17,009 nt of DNA, taken from positions 1-17,009 of the forward strand of contig JAIYAJ010000566.1 of assembly GCA_027489105.1 (NCBI GenBank). The letters are read 5' to 3'. The position numbers were made by a program, and so were the translations under genes. Origin of the DNA: Zymomonas sp. (GTDB taxonomy: Bacteria > Pseudomonadota > Alphaproteobacteria > Sphingomonadales > Sphingomonadaceae). Below the pieces are notes generated by a model. It was not told the origin of the DNA. It saw only the letters and a list, made by a program, of their open reading frames with translations, and made no database searches. Positions 1 through 7,518 of this stretch are shown one piece after another (the stretch's first letter is position 1; every line of letters begins with the position of its first letter).

Positions 1-1666
1 CGTCGCCTTGCGCCGTCAGGTAGAAGGCCTCGACATTGCTGATGGCGTCGCCCGCCGCCTCGCCGGTGTTGGTGGCGGGGTTGGTGAAGTCGAGCCTGAC
101 CCCACTCGTGGCGTTGGAGTAGCTGACATAATCGAAGCCCGTGCCGCCATTGATGGTGTCGCCGCCCACGCCGCCATCGAAGAAGTCCGAGCCCGTGCCG
201 CCGGTGATGATGTCACCGCCGCCGAAGCCGTAGACGTAGCCGCCATTGTTGTCGTTGGTGAAGCTGTCGCCGAAGCCCGTCAGGTAGTAGGCTTCGACAT
301 TGGTGATCGTGTCGCCCTTGGCGGCGAAATCGTTCGCCGATGGGTTCAGCAAATTGATCAGCGCCCCTGAGCCAAGGCCGAACCACGACACCGCGTCGAA
401 GCCCACGCCGCCATCGTAGAGGCCGCCGCCCCCGCCGCCGGCGATGAAGTCATTGCCGCCTCCTCCATTGATCTCGTCGCGGATGGAGTCGCCAGCCAGC
501 ACCTCGTCCGCCGCCGTCCCCGTCGTGACGCGGGTCAGTTGCGCGATAAACGAGCGGATGGAGTTGTCACCGCCTGCGTCCTGAAACGTGCTCGAACGCA
601 CACTGGCGACCAGTCCACCCGCCAGCGCGGCGATCTCCATCTCGATGCCGTAGAGGCCGATGTTATAGTTCGACCCGACCGCCGTGCCGCCGGCGTCAAA
701 GGCTTGTTGATACACCAGCTCTCCCGACTTCCATCCGATGACGAAGAATCCGTTCGACATCACCGTGAGGCTGGGCTTGTTCTGATCCAGTGCGGTGTCG
801 GTATTGACCCGGAAAAGGTCGGTCCGCGGCGTCCCGTCGGCGTTGTAGACGCGGGCGCTGATCTCTGTGCCGGAGATGCCCCATCCATTATCGGTAAACG
901 TCACTACGAAGCCGCCATCGTCGAGGCCGGCAACCTGCGCGTCCTCGTTGACAGCGCCCAGGCTCGAGACGGTCACGATACTGCCGAGCGCCGAGCCGGC
1001 GGCGCTGTAGCGTTGAAACACCATGGAATCGTCGCCCCCGCTCGTGGGTCTCTGATCCCACGCGACGACAAAGCCGCCGCCTGCCAGCCCGGCTATCGAG
1101 GGCGCCGCGGAGTCGACCGTCGAGCTGAACTCGACCAAGATTTGGCCACCAACCTCGCCGCCAGCGGCGTCGAAGCGTTGAGCGCGAATATCTGACCCAA
1201 AAGTGCCGAAATCGCGCTCCCAGACGACGACAAAGCCGCCGCCTGCGAGGGAGACGATATCTGAGCGCGTATCGAGGTTGCCGCCTTGGGTGACGGCAAA
1301 ATCGGATCCCAGAGCCACGCCCAGCGCATCAAAAAGGCGCACGCGAATGTCGCCGCCGGGATCGACACTCTTGTCCGTGAAGCTCACTGCGTAATAGCCA
1401 TTGGAAAGGTTGGCGGCGCTGGAATCCGTCTGGTCCGATGCCGTGGTCGAGTTGACCAGGAATTCGGAGGCCAGCGGCGTCCCATTAGAAGCAATCAGGC
1501 GGCCCTGAACGGACAGGGTTGTGCCAGGATTGTCCCACAGGCTGAAATAGCGCGTGCCGGCAGCGTTCGCGGCAATGGCGGGGCTGGACTGGTTGCCGGT
1601 CGTGAACAGGTCGTTCACGAACAACCCAGGGCCCGTGTTGCTCCAGCTGTATGTGATCGTCGCCAT
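1..1666 (-). CDS. RTX-type calcium-binding protein, C-terminus cut by window edge
   Basis: The frame is open from an ATG at 1666-1664 to the window edge, about 555 residues. The first half has repeating blocks of the type LAGGGFVVVWE followed by GxDIRxQRFDAAG, which look like beta-propeller or beta-roll repeats common in secreted alphaproteobacterial proteins. From about residue 380 it turns into glycine/aspartate-rich RTX nonapeptides (GGGGNDFIAGG, GGGDIITGGTGSDFFDGG, GGDTINGGTGFDYV). Such repeats bind Ca2+ outside the cell, and these proteins usually leave by type I secretion using a C-terminal signal, which lies outside the window here. There is no N-terminal signal peptide, in agreement with type I export. 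GGGAGG lies 9 bases upstream of the ATG. The gene is outside attL and so belongs to the chromosome, not the island. Its exact function (adhesin, S-layer, enzyme) cannot be told. Confidence 0.85.
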   Translation of the reverse strand, partial: MATITYSWSNTGPGLFVNDLFTTGNQSSPAIAANAAGTRYFSLWDNPGTTLSVQGRLIASNGTPLASEFLVNSTTASDQTDSSAANLSNGYYAVSFTDKSVDPGGDIRVRLFDALGVALGSDFAVTQGGNLDTRSDIVSLAGGGFVVVWERDFGTFGSDIRAQRFDAAGGEVGGQILVEFSSTVDSAAPSIAGLAGGGFVVAWDQRPTSGGDDSMVFQRYSAAGSALGSIVTVSSLGAVNEDAQVAGLDDGGFVVTFTDNGWGISGTEISARVYNADGTPRTDLFRVNTDTALDQNKPSLTVMSNGFFVIGWKSGELVYQQAFDAGGTAVGSNYNIGLYGIEMEIAALAGGLVASVRSSTFQDAGGDNSIRSFIAQLTRVTTGTAADEVLAGDSIRDEINGGGGNDFIAGGGGGGLYDGGVGFDAVSWFGLGSGALINLLNPSANDFAAKGDTITNVEAYYLTGFGDSFTNDNNGGYVYGFGGGDIITGGTGSDFFDGGVGGDTINGGTGFDYVSYSNATSGVRLDFTNPATNTGEAAGDAISNVEAFYLTAQGD

Positions 1667-1935
1667 TGTGATCGGCCTCCCGCGGTTGAGCGGCTCTGGC
1701 ACGACCGCGCTTCCCGCGGCCCGTCAAACGGAACGGATCGAGCTTATGGCAACCTCCAAGGCTTGACAACGACGCCATCGGATGGCCAGCCGCAGCCGGG
1801 CTGCTGGCTCATCCGGCATTCGCGCGCCGCGCCCGATCCCACTTCATGCTGCAATGAAGTCGCCCGCTTCCGGCGCCAGTCCTTTGGCGGAGCCCGGCCT
1901 TGGCTCGCCGGGCCTCCCGCCCCCCCCCGAAACGC

Positions 1936-1965
1936 GGAAGGCCGGCCCTCGCAGGCCGGCCTTCC
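1936..1965 (-). terminator. Strong hairpin, probably the original tRNA-Leu terminator
   Basis: A perfect 12-bp stem (GGAAGGCCGGCC at 1936-1947, GGCCGGCCTTCC at 1954-1965) has a 6-base loop. Read on the minus strand it begins 18 bases after the CCA end of the attL copy and is followed by GCGTTTCG. Before the island inserted, it would have stood directly behind the tRNA-Leu gene, so it is most simply that gene's terminator, now about 14 kb away. The T-run is weak, so the hairpin may also work in the other direction or as a processing signal. Confidence 0.55.
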
Positions 1966-1983
1966 GGGTCTTTCGACATATTG

Positions 1984-2000
1984 TGGTGCCCAGGAAAGGA
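1984..2000. repeat. attL, displaced 3' end of tRNA-Leu
   Basis: The 17 bases TGGTGCCCAGGAAAGGA equal the CCA end, the 3' acceptor strand and part of the T-stem of the tRNA-Leu at 16260-16344. The match ends at 2000 (next bases TT here, CT in the tRNA). This is the copy left on the far side when an integrase recombines in a tRNA 3' end. Confidence 0.85.
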
Positions 2001-2062
2001 TTGGACTTTATGCGCCTTTATTCATTGATATTATTCATATTTTTTTGAGACGCAAGAAACTT

Positions 2063-2082
2063 TGTTACACAGTTTTGTAACA
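2063..2082. repeat. Inverted repeat TGTTACA-N6-TGTAACA
   Basis: Perfect 7-bp arms (2063-2069 and 2076-2082) with a 6-base spacer lie in AT-rich DNA 63 bases inside attL. It may be an integrase arm-type or accessory factor site, or an operator. Position is the only argument for the former. Confidence 0.4.
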
Positions 2083-2219
2083 CAGTCTGAGGACATTCGG
2101 CAAACTCGGTAAGGCTCGGCGCTCACCTCCAATGACCAAGCCTGCTGACCCGATATGAGTCCCACTTTTGGAACCACTTCACCATTCGAGTGGGATTTCC
2201 AAACATTTCTCTTGGGGGG

Positions 2220-3287
2220 TCAGTCTTCGAGCAGTCGCAGGTCTTGCTCTAGTTGTTCCCGAAGCCCAATTGCCTTTATGCTATCACCTGCGGTAGCCAT
2301 CATTTGCACTAGTTGTCCGGTCTTGGGGCGATACACTACACGCGTTGAAGCAGCCACCGGCCTTCCGTCCGCAACGCCACGTGCACTAGCAACTACACTG
2401 CGAAAGCCACGAAACACATTTACGACTTCAGCTGCAGAGGGGGTCGCACCTATAGCCTTGAATCCGCTGGCTATCATGTTTCGCATTGTTTGATCCGCTT
2501 GCGCGTTTATCAGGTTCGCTCTGCCGGTGACGATACCAATGCTGACAGCCTCAAGATCACTGAAAGATCGGCTCAATTGCGTGATGCTGATCTTTTGGCC
2601 GTTGGCCGTCAGGTTCTCAGAGCTTGTGGCGAACGGCTCATCCGTTATATGTGCGATCCTTAGATCATCATAACGTATCTCGCGCCTTTGGCCTACGACT
2701 TGCCAGTTTGGCAGCATAAGCCGGGCCATTCGCGCCATACTGCCGTCAAGCCCGCCAAGAACTCTCTGGGCCATTTCTTCCGTGATATAGACTGCATTTG
2801 TCCCTACATTCAGCGGGGCACCGGAAGCAGCAGCGGCAATTAGTCGATCACCATTCGTTACGGCCTCCGCTTGTGCGGTAGCGTTGTATGGCAGCCCGAA
2901 ACCGGGAGGTTCGAGGGCTTTTCGCTTCGCATCAACGTAGCCATCACTATAGATAACCCGCCTGCTACGAGCCGACCGCAAGGCAGAAGCCCAGCTTTCG
3001 CGTTGGAAACGAAGCGCGACTCCGAACACAGCATTCAAGATATTGCTAAACAATGCGGCGTCGCGTTCACTGAGCTGGCCATGCTGTCGAACTAAGGGTG
3101 CCCAGAATTCCTGATGCAACTCGCGAGACAGAAAGCCACCATCTGGGTTTGCCACTTGTCTCCATATCTCAAGTTGTCGAGATGATAGATCCGGTGTGAC
3201 GGGGGTGACCGTGATTGGTGCTTGTGCTCGCGATCCTGATGAAGCGAACAGTAGGCACAAAAACAATATCAGCAGGAAGCGCAGCAA
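2220..3287 (-). CDS. Secreted protein of unknown function
   Basis: This encodes 355 residues. I do not recognise the family. The N-terminus is a clear Sec signal peptide: M-L-R, a hydrophobic core (LLILFLCLLFA), then SSGSRAQA with probable cleavage after AQA, giving a periplasmic or secreted protein. A lipobox is not evident. The mature part is mostly predicted helix with no transmembrane segment, and has only one Cys, inside the signal peptide. The start is TTG at 3287, supported by AGGGG six bases upstream and by the signal peptide beginning there. It stands alone, with its own promoter at 3323-3350 and a palindrome just upstream, and is the first gene inside attL. Its codon use is less GC-rich than that of the host genes, as expected for acquired DNA. 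Confidence 0.7.
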   Translation of the reverse strand: MLRFLLILFLCLLFASSGSRAQAPITVTPVTPDLSSRQLEIWRQVANPDGGFLSRELHQEFWAPLVRQHGQLSERDAALFSNILNAVFGVALRFQRESWASALRSARSRRVIYSDGYVDAKRKALEPPGFGLPYNATAQAEAVTNGDRLIAAAASGAPLNVGTNAVYITEEMAQRVLGGLDGSMARMARLMLPNWQVVGQRREIRYDDLRIAHITDEPFATSSENLTANGQKISITQLSRSFSDLEAVSIGIVTGRANLINAQADQTMRNMIASGFKAIGATPSAAEVVNVFRGFRSVVASARGVADGRPVAASTRVVYRPKTGQLVQMMATAGDSIKAIGLREQLEQDLRLLED

Positions 3288-3322
3288 AAGACACCCCTAA
3301 CGCCGTCTTGGCTATCGTCGAA

Positions 3323-3350
3323 ATCATACGGCCTTTCATCTGCCGTTCAA
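3323..3350 (-). promoter_or_regulatory. Sigma70-like promoter of the secreted protein gene
   Basis: On the minus strand TTGAAC (3350-3345) is followed after 16 bases by TATGAT (3328-3323). The expected start of transcription is near 3316, about 30 bases before the TTG start codon at 3287. Both boxes match the consensus at five of six or close to it. Confidence 0.6.
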
Positions 3351-3352
3351 GT

Positions 3353-3368
3353 ATGTCCCACAGGACAT
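3353..3368. promoter_or_regulatory. Palindrome ATGTCC-CACA-GGACAT next to the -35 box
   Basis: A perfect 6-bp inverted repeat with a 4-base spacer lies two bases upstream of the -35 box of the secreted-protein promoter. This is a usual place for an activator or repressor dimer. A second, smaller inverted repeat (ACAGG-AAAG-CCTGT, 3379-3392) follows. The regulator is unknown. Confidence 0.4.
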
Positions 3369-3392
3369 TTTCCGTTAAACAGGAAAGCCTGT

Positions 3393-3805
3393 CATTGACC
3401 GCGTCGCATGATCAAATCGTGAGATGCGGCAGATGCTAAATTTCGTCTGAACGTTAACGAGACAGACAAGACGATTACATTTTGGTCCGTAGTCATGCCC
3501 GCATCGGCAGCACGGATCAGCATTTTACTACCACATCGACAAACTTAATGTATTGATAACGAGTTAACTGCTTGAATAAGGCGATACGGTAAGGGCATTG
3601 CTGCATGCAACCTGGCACTGTCTTATGCCAAACTCTTACCTCAATTGGCACTCCGGATGTTCGCTCAGGGTCTGATTGGCCTAGCCATTTCCCGCCTCGC
3701 GAACCTTAACTCTCCGAGACAACTTGAAGCACCGCGAAGCAGCCTTGTAAGATGGAAGACTTAAGGCTCACTCTATGGGCATTAGCAGAGCCATAAGCCG
3801 ACAAG
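3393..3805. other. Gene-free stretch of about 410 bp
   Basis: All frames are broken by stops and nothing resembles a gene, RNA or known element. It separates the promoter region of the secreted protein from the end of the polymerase-like gene. An imperfect pair GGCTC/GAGCC at about 3766-3793 could be a weak terminator for the polymerase-like gene, but it has no clear T-run. Confidence 0.5.
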
Positions 3806-5200
3806 CTATTGATCTAGCTCACCAAAGTCGATTGAGACTGCCGCGCGTGACATTCCGGTCATCAGCTCCATGTTGGCTTGAAGCACAATCTTCGCGGTCT
3901 CTGCCTTCGAGCGAGGCGTGAGCACGCTGTCATGGATCGGCAGCACGGGGATGCCTCTGGCGTACAACTCCAGGCAGGCCGCAATGATGGCTTCGCTTTC
4001 CATCAGCATGAAGCGGAAGCCGAGGCCTGTGTGGTAGAGATGAGCGATCGGGGCATGGCGCGTTTCGACGGCGCTGCAAGCCTGCCTCAAGCTCATGCCT
4101 TCGGGCATCTCCGCCTTGACCCTATCCGGCCATCCTCTGAGCGGCTTGGTCTTGAACAGCATGGCGTTGATGAGCCGCTTGAAGCCGGCGCGGTGGGAGC
4201 CGTCTCCGAGGATATCGTAGAGGTCCGCGCCATCCGGCTTGCGGTGGGCCTTGTGGTAGGCGAGCCTGAGATAGAGTTGGCCGAAGTCCACATTGGCGAC
4301 AAGCTCCCCGTCCAGGCTCAAATGCCCGAAGCGCAACTCGCGCGGCATAGTCTCCCAAAAGCCGCCATAGAGCCGGCCGCCTTCAAGCCATGAGCCGTTG
4401 TTGAAGATGCGCCGCATGGCCCGCTTGGTTGGGTCGATGGGATGGCCGTCGCGGTCGTACAGGATCGCGCCGGAAGCTGGCATGTCGAGCTTGATGGGCG
4501 CGGCCTTGAGGTAGGCGTTGAGCTTCAGGATCGCGTTGCGCATGACGCGGGTCCGTGCGGTGTCCTTGTAGGCAAGCGCGTCCGTATCGCCCTCTTTGTC
4601 CTTTGCGCTCTTGAGGATCAGCACTTCAGGCGGGTCCATCCGTTCGAAGCTGTCCCAGTCCAATTCGATGGCATCGAGGCGTCGCACGAAGTCGGGCGTG
4701 AAGCGGATAAGCGAGGCTTGTCGGCGCGTTCCCACCTTGAAGCCGCGCTGAAGGTCTTCGATCAAGCCGACCTCAGGCCTGGCCATGAGGTCCAGCGCAT
4801 CAAGGAAGCCTTGCCCGTAGCAGGCCGGACGGTAGCGGCTCTGGCCTTGCATCAGGTTGCGGTCACGCGGAACGGCGAGCGGCTTGCCAGGCGCGGCATG
4901 GAACATCCAGGCGAGGTTCGTCAGGATCACGGTTGCCGCTAGCCGGAAGTTCTTCAGGTCTTCGGGTCGCCGTTGTCGATGCCTCAGCTTGAGGTCCGCT
5001 TCGAGCTGCTCAAGATCTTTGACCATATGGCCAATCAGCGCCTTCAGGGGCTCCGAGCGCGGCCTTAAATCTGGCTGCAAGAGAAGATGCTCTTGCGCCT
5101 CCTTGCGGCTCCTGAGGCTCCCTAGAGTCGGGAAAGGGCCAAGCTGCGCTGATGTAGCCAGCCCTTCCGTATCTGTCGCTCGTGAGGCCTTCGCCGTCAT
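3806..5200 (-). CDS. Family-A DNA polymerase-like (palm domain) protein
   Basis: This encodes 464 residues from the ATG at 5200, which overlaps the upstream stop as ATGA. An earlier in-frame ATG at 5302 would overlap the upstream gene by 106 bases. The C-terminal half has the order of motifs of the Pol I/T7 single-subunit polymerase palm. Motif A is VANVDFGQLYLRLAYH (Asp about 305). Then come DLYDILG, a motif B-like HRAGFKRLINAMLF (Arg about 337, Lys about 341), and motif C GIPVLPIHDSV (His-Asp 423-424). HDS rather than HDE recalls T7-type RNA polymerase as much as DNA Pol I. The N-terminal half resembles nothing I know; I see no 3'-5' or 5'-3' exonuclease motif. It is the last gene of a three-gene operon with an RNase H-like protein, which suggests work on DNA ends, primers or RNA-DNA hybrids. 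The family assignment is by eye. Confidence 0.65.
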   Translation of the reverse strand: MTAKASRATDTEGLATSAQLGPFPTLGSLRSRKEAQEHLLLQPDLRPRSEPLKALIGHMVKDLEQLEADLKLRHRQRRPEDLKNFRLAATVILTNLAWMFHAAPGKPLAVPRDRNLMQGQSRYRPACYGQGFLDALDLMARPEVGLIEDLQRGFKVGTRRQASLIRFTPDFVRRLDAIELDWDSFERMDPPEVLILKSAKDKEGDTDALAYKDTARTRVMRNAILKLNAYLKAAPIKLDMPASGAILYDRDGHPIDPTKRAMRRIFNNGSWLEGGRLYGGFWETMPRELRFGHLSLDGELVANVDFGQLYLRLAYHKAHRKPDGADLYDILGDGSHRAGFKRLINAMLFKTKPLRGWPDRVKAEMPEGMSLRQACSAVETRHAPIAHLYHTGLGFRFMLMESEAIIAACLELYARGIPVLPIHDSVLTPRSKAETAKIVLQANMELMTGMSRAAVSIDFGELDQ

Positions 5201-5955
5201 CGCGAGGCCGCTTCTCTTTGGAGCCGCCACAGCGGTTTCCATCCGGGCAGGTGCGAGGGATGAAGACCGTGACGCTCGCGCTTCAAGGTGATGATCGGCC
5301 AAAGCGCCACCTCCGCCACAGCGCGGCCATGCTCTGCCACCGCTTCGCCGATCAACCTGAGCGTGATCCCTGAGGAACGGGGATAGGCGTCCAGCCGGAT
5401 CGTGGTCATGCCGCCGGGCGCTTCATACTCCCAGCGCTTGTGCGTACCTGAGGCCAGCCGATGCAGCGCCTTCGCGGTCTGCACGTTGCGGAACTCCTCG
5501 GTGCGGTGGCTGCCCCGGTCGTCTTCAATGAGGGCCATTATGCCGAGATAGGTGGCGAGCACTCTTTCAGCTGTGACGCCTTTGTCTCGAAGCCGAGCGA
5601 AAGCTACGCGGGCCTTGTAGGCAGCGGGTTTGCGCCTGATGTTCTGCGCTGGGTCAACCTTGCCCGCTCCTGCCAAGAGCGCGTCCAGCCACGCTAGCGC
5701 TGCCACCACGTGAGGCAAATGGCCGTCGGCTTTGAGCCAGCGCTGAGCCGCCTCAAGGTAAGGGCGCAACTCGGTCGCCCGATAGCTTGGCCTCCAGTGC
5801 GAGCCGTGCCGAGACCGAAACTGGACGTGGTAGCGGCAATGGAAGGCCGCATGGCCGTGGCCCGCTGTTGCCATCGTTGGGCGCTGGCATCCGGGGATGG
5901 CGCAGCGGGTTGGCCCCAGGGTTTCCCCTGAGGCCTTGTTGCTGAAAAAGCGCAT
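5197..5955 (-). CDS. Cys/His-rich N-terminal protein of unknown function
   Basis: This encodes 252 residues. I do not recognise the family. Near the N-terminus, C18-x4-C23 and C40-x2-H43 form a likely single zinc site, in a segment that reads like a small zinc finger for a nucleic acid or protein partner. The rest is basic, Trp- and Arg-rich and mostly helical (HWRPSYR, HVVAALAWLDALLAG, KRWEYE). There is no signal peptide or membrane segment. It is the middle gene of the operon: 18 bases behind the RNase H-like gene, and its TGA overlaps the ATG of the polymerase-like gene (ATGA at 5200-5197), which implies translational coupling. From the context I infer an accessory factor of the polymerase-like protein, for example for template or primer binding. 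Confidence 0.6.
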   Translation of the reverse strand: MRFFSNKASGETLGPTRCAIPGCQRPTMATAGHGHAAFHCRYHVQFRSRHGSHWRPSYRATELRPYLEAAQRWLKADGHLPHVVAALAWLDALLAGAGKVDPAQNIRRKPAAYKARVAFARLRDKGVTAERVLATYLGIMALIEDDRGSHRTEEFRNVQTAKALHRLASGTHKRWEYEAPGGMTTIRLDAYPRSSGITLRLIGEAVAEHGRAVAEVALWPIITLKRERHGLHPSHLPGWKPLWRLQREAASR

Positions 5956-5973
5956 GTATGGTCTTGCCTACGC

Positions 5974-6477
5974 CTACGCGGCCTTCCTCCGTGTCCGGTT
6001 GGCCCAGTTCCGAAGGTGCGCGATTACAACCCCATCGTCGGAGGCGTCGCTTTCCACGAACGTCGCTATGATGACGATCCCCTTCGCGCTCAGTAGGTCT
6101 GAAAGATATTCGAGCGCGTCGCTATTCTTCGCCTGTTCGCCGTCCAACTTGTCCCATCCGTTTGCTTTCCAGACCGAAAGATCATGATTGACAAGATTGA
6201 CCACATACTTGTTGCGGGTTCTGACTTCGAGTTCTGAGTGTGGCGGGAGTGCTTCGATTGAGCCAATCAACGCACCGAGATGGCCACGAACTGACGTGCT
6301 GAAGCCTGTGCTAGGCAACGCGTCTTCGTAGAAATCCGCCGGATCATTGACGCGCTCCAACCGAAAGGCTGCCGCCGATCCTTCTCGATGAGCGCCGCTT
6401 CCTGCGATCCATCCAATGAACTTTCCCGGTTTGTCGAAGCGAGCCGGCTGAGGTGGGTATCTCCAAGTCTTGTTCAA
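5974..6477 (-). CDS. RNase HI-like fold protein lacking the catalytic acids
   Basis: This encodes 167 residues from a TTG at 6477. AGGA lies six bases upstream and an in-frame stop closely precedes it, so the TTG start is well supported. The sequence follows E. coli RNase HI along most of its length: GWIAGSGAHREGSAAAFRLE for the first strands, HLGALIGSIEAL for helix A, LEVRTRNKYVVNLV for the STDSQYV strand, SVWKANGWDKL for the NWKKRGWKT helix, and QAKNSDALEYL for VKNVDLWQRL. At the four catalytic positions I read Ala25 for Asp10, His66 for Glu48, Arg88 for Asp70 and Leu/Arg155-156 for Asp134. An active hybrid nuclease is therefore unlikely; binding of RNA-DNA hybrid or a structural role fits better. 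It is the first gene of the operon with the polymerase-like protein. Confidence 0.65.
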   Translation of the reverse strand: MNKTWRYPPQPARFDKPGKFIGWIAGSGAHREGSAAAFRLERVNDPADFYEDALPSTGFSTSVRGHLGALIGSIEALPPHSELEVRTRNKYVVNLVNHDLSVWKANGWDKLDGEQAKNSDALEYLSDLLSAKGIVIIATFVESDASDDGVVIAHLRNWANRTRRKAA

Positions 6478-6614
6478 CTGTAATCCTATTTTGAATCATG
6501 ACCGGTTTGGTCACGATCAAAGGCTGCAACATTTTTCAGTAAATTTCAATATAAATATCAAAAATCGATTATCCTGTCTTGAAAAATGAATGCTAGATGT
6601 GTCGGTATTGCCGT

Positions 6615-6725
6615 ATGTGGTTGCCTATAAAGCTATCCATGAAGCTATCCATGAAGCTATACATGAAGATTGCTATGAAGACATCCATGAAGCCGTCCAT
6701 GAAGCTACCTAAGAGGCGAATGTGA
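6615..6725 (+). other. Possible 36-residue peptide made of M-K-x-x repeats (tentative)
   Basis: ATG at 6615 opens a frame that runs through the whole 12-bp repeat array and stops at 6725. It reads M-W-L-P-I-K-L-S followed by tetrads MKLS, MKLY, MKIA, MKTS, MKPS, MKLP and K-R-R-M. Because the unit is 12 bases, the frame is kept through every copy. There is no clear Shine-Dalgarno sequence, so translation is doubtful and the array may act as DNA instead. Confidence 0.2.
6630..6713. repeat. Seven tandem 12-bp repeats, consensus AAGCTATCCATG
   Basis: Units begin at 6630, 6642, 6654, 6666, 6678, 6690 and 6702. The first two are identical; the others differ in the middle six bases while AAG and ATG at the ends stay constant (except the last unit). 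The array lies between the resolvase and the start of the RNase H-like operon. Iteron-like protein binding, a recombination accessory site or an operator array are possible. It is not a CRISPR array: there are no unique spacers. Confidence 0.8.
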
Positions 6726-6869
6726 AGCCTATGCGTAGGGGGCAATGGATAGGCTAGCCTCATTCCTAGCGGGGCCTGCCGCGTCTCATTGGGCGTGTTG
6801 AAGCGAGTGGAGGAGCCTGAACAAGTTGGCCAAGCCTTGGGTGATACACTGAGGCATTAGCTCAAAGCC

Positions 6870-7454
6870 CTATGCCTCCAAGGCCCGGTACACACTGCCC
6901 CTGCCAATGCCTAGCCTCTTGGCCACCTCGGAGACTGTAAGGCCGTCCGCATGAAGCTTGCGGGCCTCTTCAGCCTTGAGGCGTGCGGTCGGCTTCCTGC
7001 CCATGTACTTGCCATCTGCCTTAGCCTTGGCGATGCCCTCCCGTTGGCGCTCAAGCATCATCTCGCGTTCGAACTGGGCGAAGCCTGCGAAGATGGTGAG
7101 GATGAGCTTGCCCGTGGCACTCTTGGTGTCCACTGTCTCGCCACCAAGGTTGAGCACGCGAAGGCCAACGCCCCCATCGTCCACGGCTTCGAGACGCTTC
7201 ACGATATCCCATAGGCCGACCGTGGAGCGGGCCAAACGGTCTACCTTGGTGACCACGAGGGTATCTCCACCTCTCAGGTACTCAAGTGCCCGCTCCAGCT
7301 GGGGGCGTTCAGTGATGGATGACACCTGCTCTTGAAAGACCTTTGTGCATCCGACTTCATGCAGGGCCTTGAGCTGGGCTTCGAGCCCTGCCTCTTGGTC
7401 TGTGGTCGAGGTGCGGGCATAGCCGACAAGTTTGCGATGGGCGGAAAGGGACAT
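6870..7454 (-). CDS. Serine recombinase, resolvase/invertase family
   Basis: This encodes 194 residues, the usual size for a small resolvase/invertase. The N-terminal catalytic domain starts with GYARTSTTDQ, with Ser16 the expected nucleophile. VVTKVDRLARS holds the conserved catalytic arginines (Arg73, Arg76), and FAGFAQFEREMMLERQREGIAKAK is the long E helix leading to the DNA-binding part. GRKPTARLK and a C-terminal helix-turn-helix (LHADGLTVSEVAKRLGIGRGSVYRALEA) complete the protein. It cuts and rejoins DNA at a res or inversion site through a 5'-phosphoserine link. AAGGAG eight bases before the ATG is an ideal ribosome site. Repeats at 7519-7582 just upstream could be its own res subsites. 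It may resolve cointegrates, or be left over from a transposon together with the IS3 scrap. It appears intact. Confidence 0.92.
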   Translation of the reverse strand: MSLSAHRKLVGYARTSTTDQEAGLEAQLKALHEVGCTKVFQEQVSSITERPQLERALEYLRGGDTLVVTKVDRLARSTVGLWDIVKRLEAVDDGGVGLRVLNLGGETVDTKSATGKLILTIFAGFAQFEREMMLERQREGIAKAKADGKYMGRKPTARLKAEEARKLHADGLTVSEVAKRLGIGRGSVYRALEA

Positions 7455-7518
7455 GACGCGGGCTCCTTGTGTCCAGAAAGCCTAGACACATGAGTCGTAT
7501 CCGTCCAAATGTCAATCA

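Larger units (their letters stand above)
1667..2219. other. Non-coding left junction of the island
   Basis: No convincing gene lies here. From left to right it holds the upstream region of the RTX gene, a run of nine C (1920-1928), the 12-bp hairpin, attL, and then clearly AT-richer island DNA (about 2001-2100) with a 7-bp inverted repeat. The base composition changes sharply at attL, which supports the junction. Confidence 0.6.
6478..6869. other. AT-rich intergenic region with repeat array
   Basis: This stretch of about 390 bp holds the leader and probably the promoter of the RNase H-like operon (AT-rich 6530-6600), the 12-bp tandem repeats, and a 10-bp perfect palindrome AGGCTAGCCT at 6751-6760. 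No full-size gene is present. Confidence 0.5.

Noticed and set aside
539..1195. Plus-strand open frames across the left 1.7 kb
   Set aside because: They are antisense to the RTX gene, whose minus frame is open throughout and rich in RTX repeats.
3766..3793. Terminator behind the polymerase-like gene
   Set aside because: Only a 5-bp stem with a very long loop and no T-run; too weak to list as a terminator.
5200..5302. Longer polymerase-like protein starting at 5302
   Set aside because: It would overlap the upstream gene by 106 bases; the ATGA overlap at 5200 is the usual coupled start. The extra 34 residues show no motif.
6630..6713. Tandem array as a CRISPR
   Set aside because: Units are 12 bp, directly joined, without spacers of unique sequence, and no cas gene is present.
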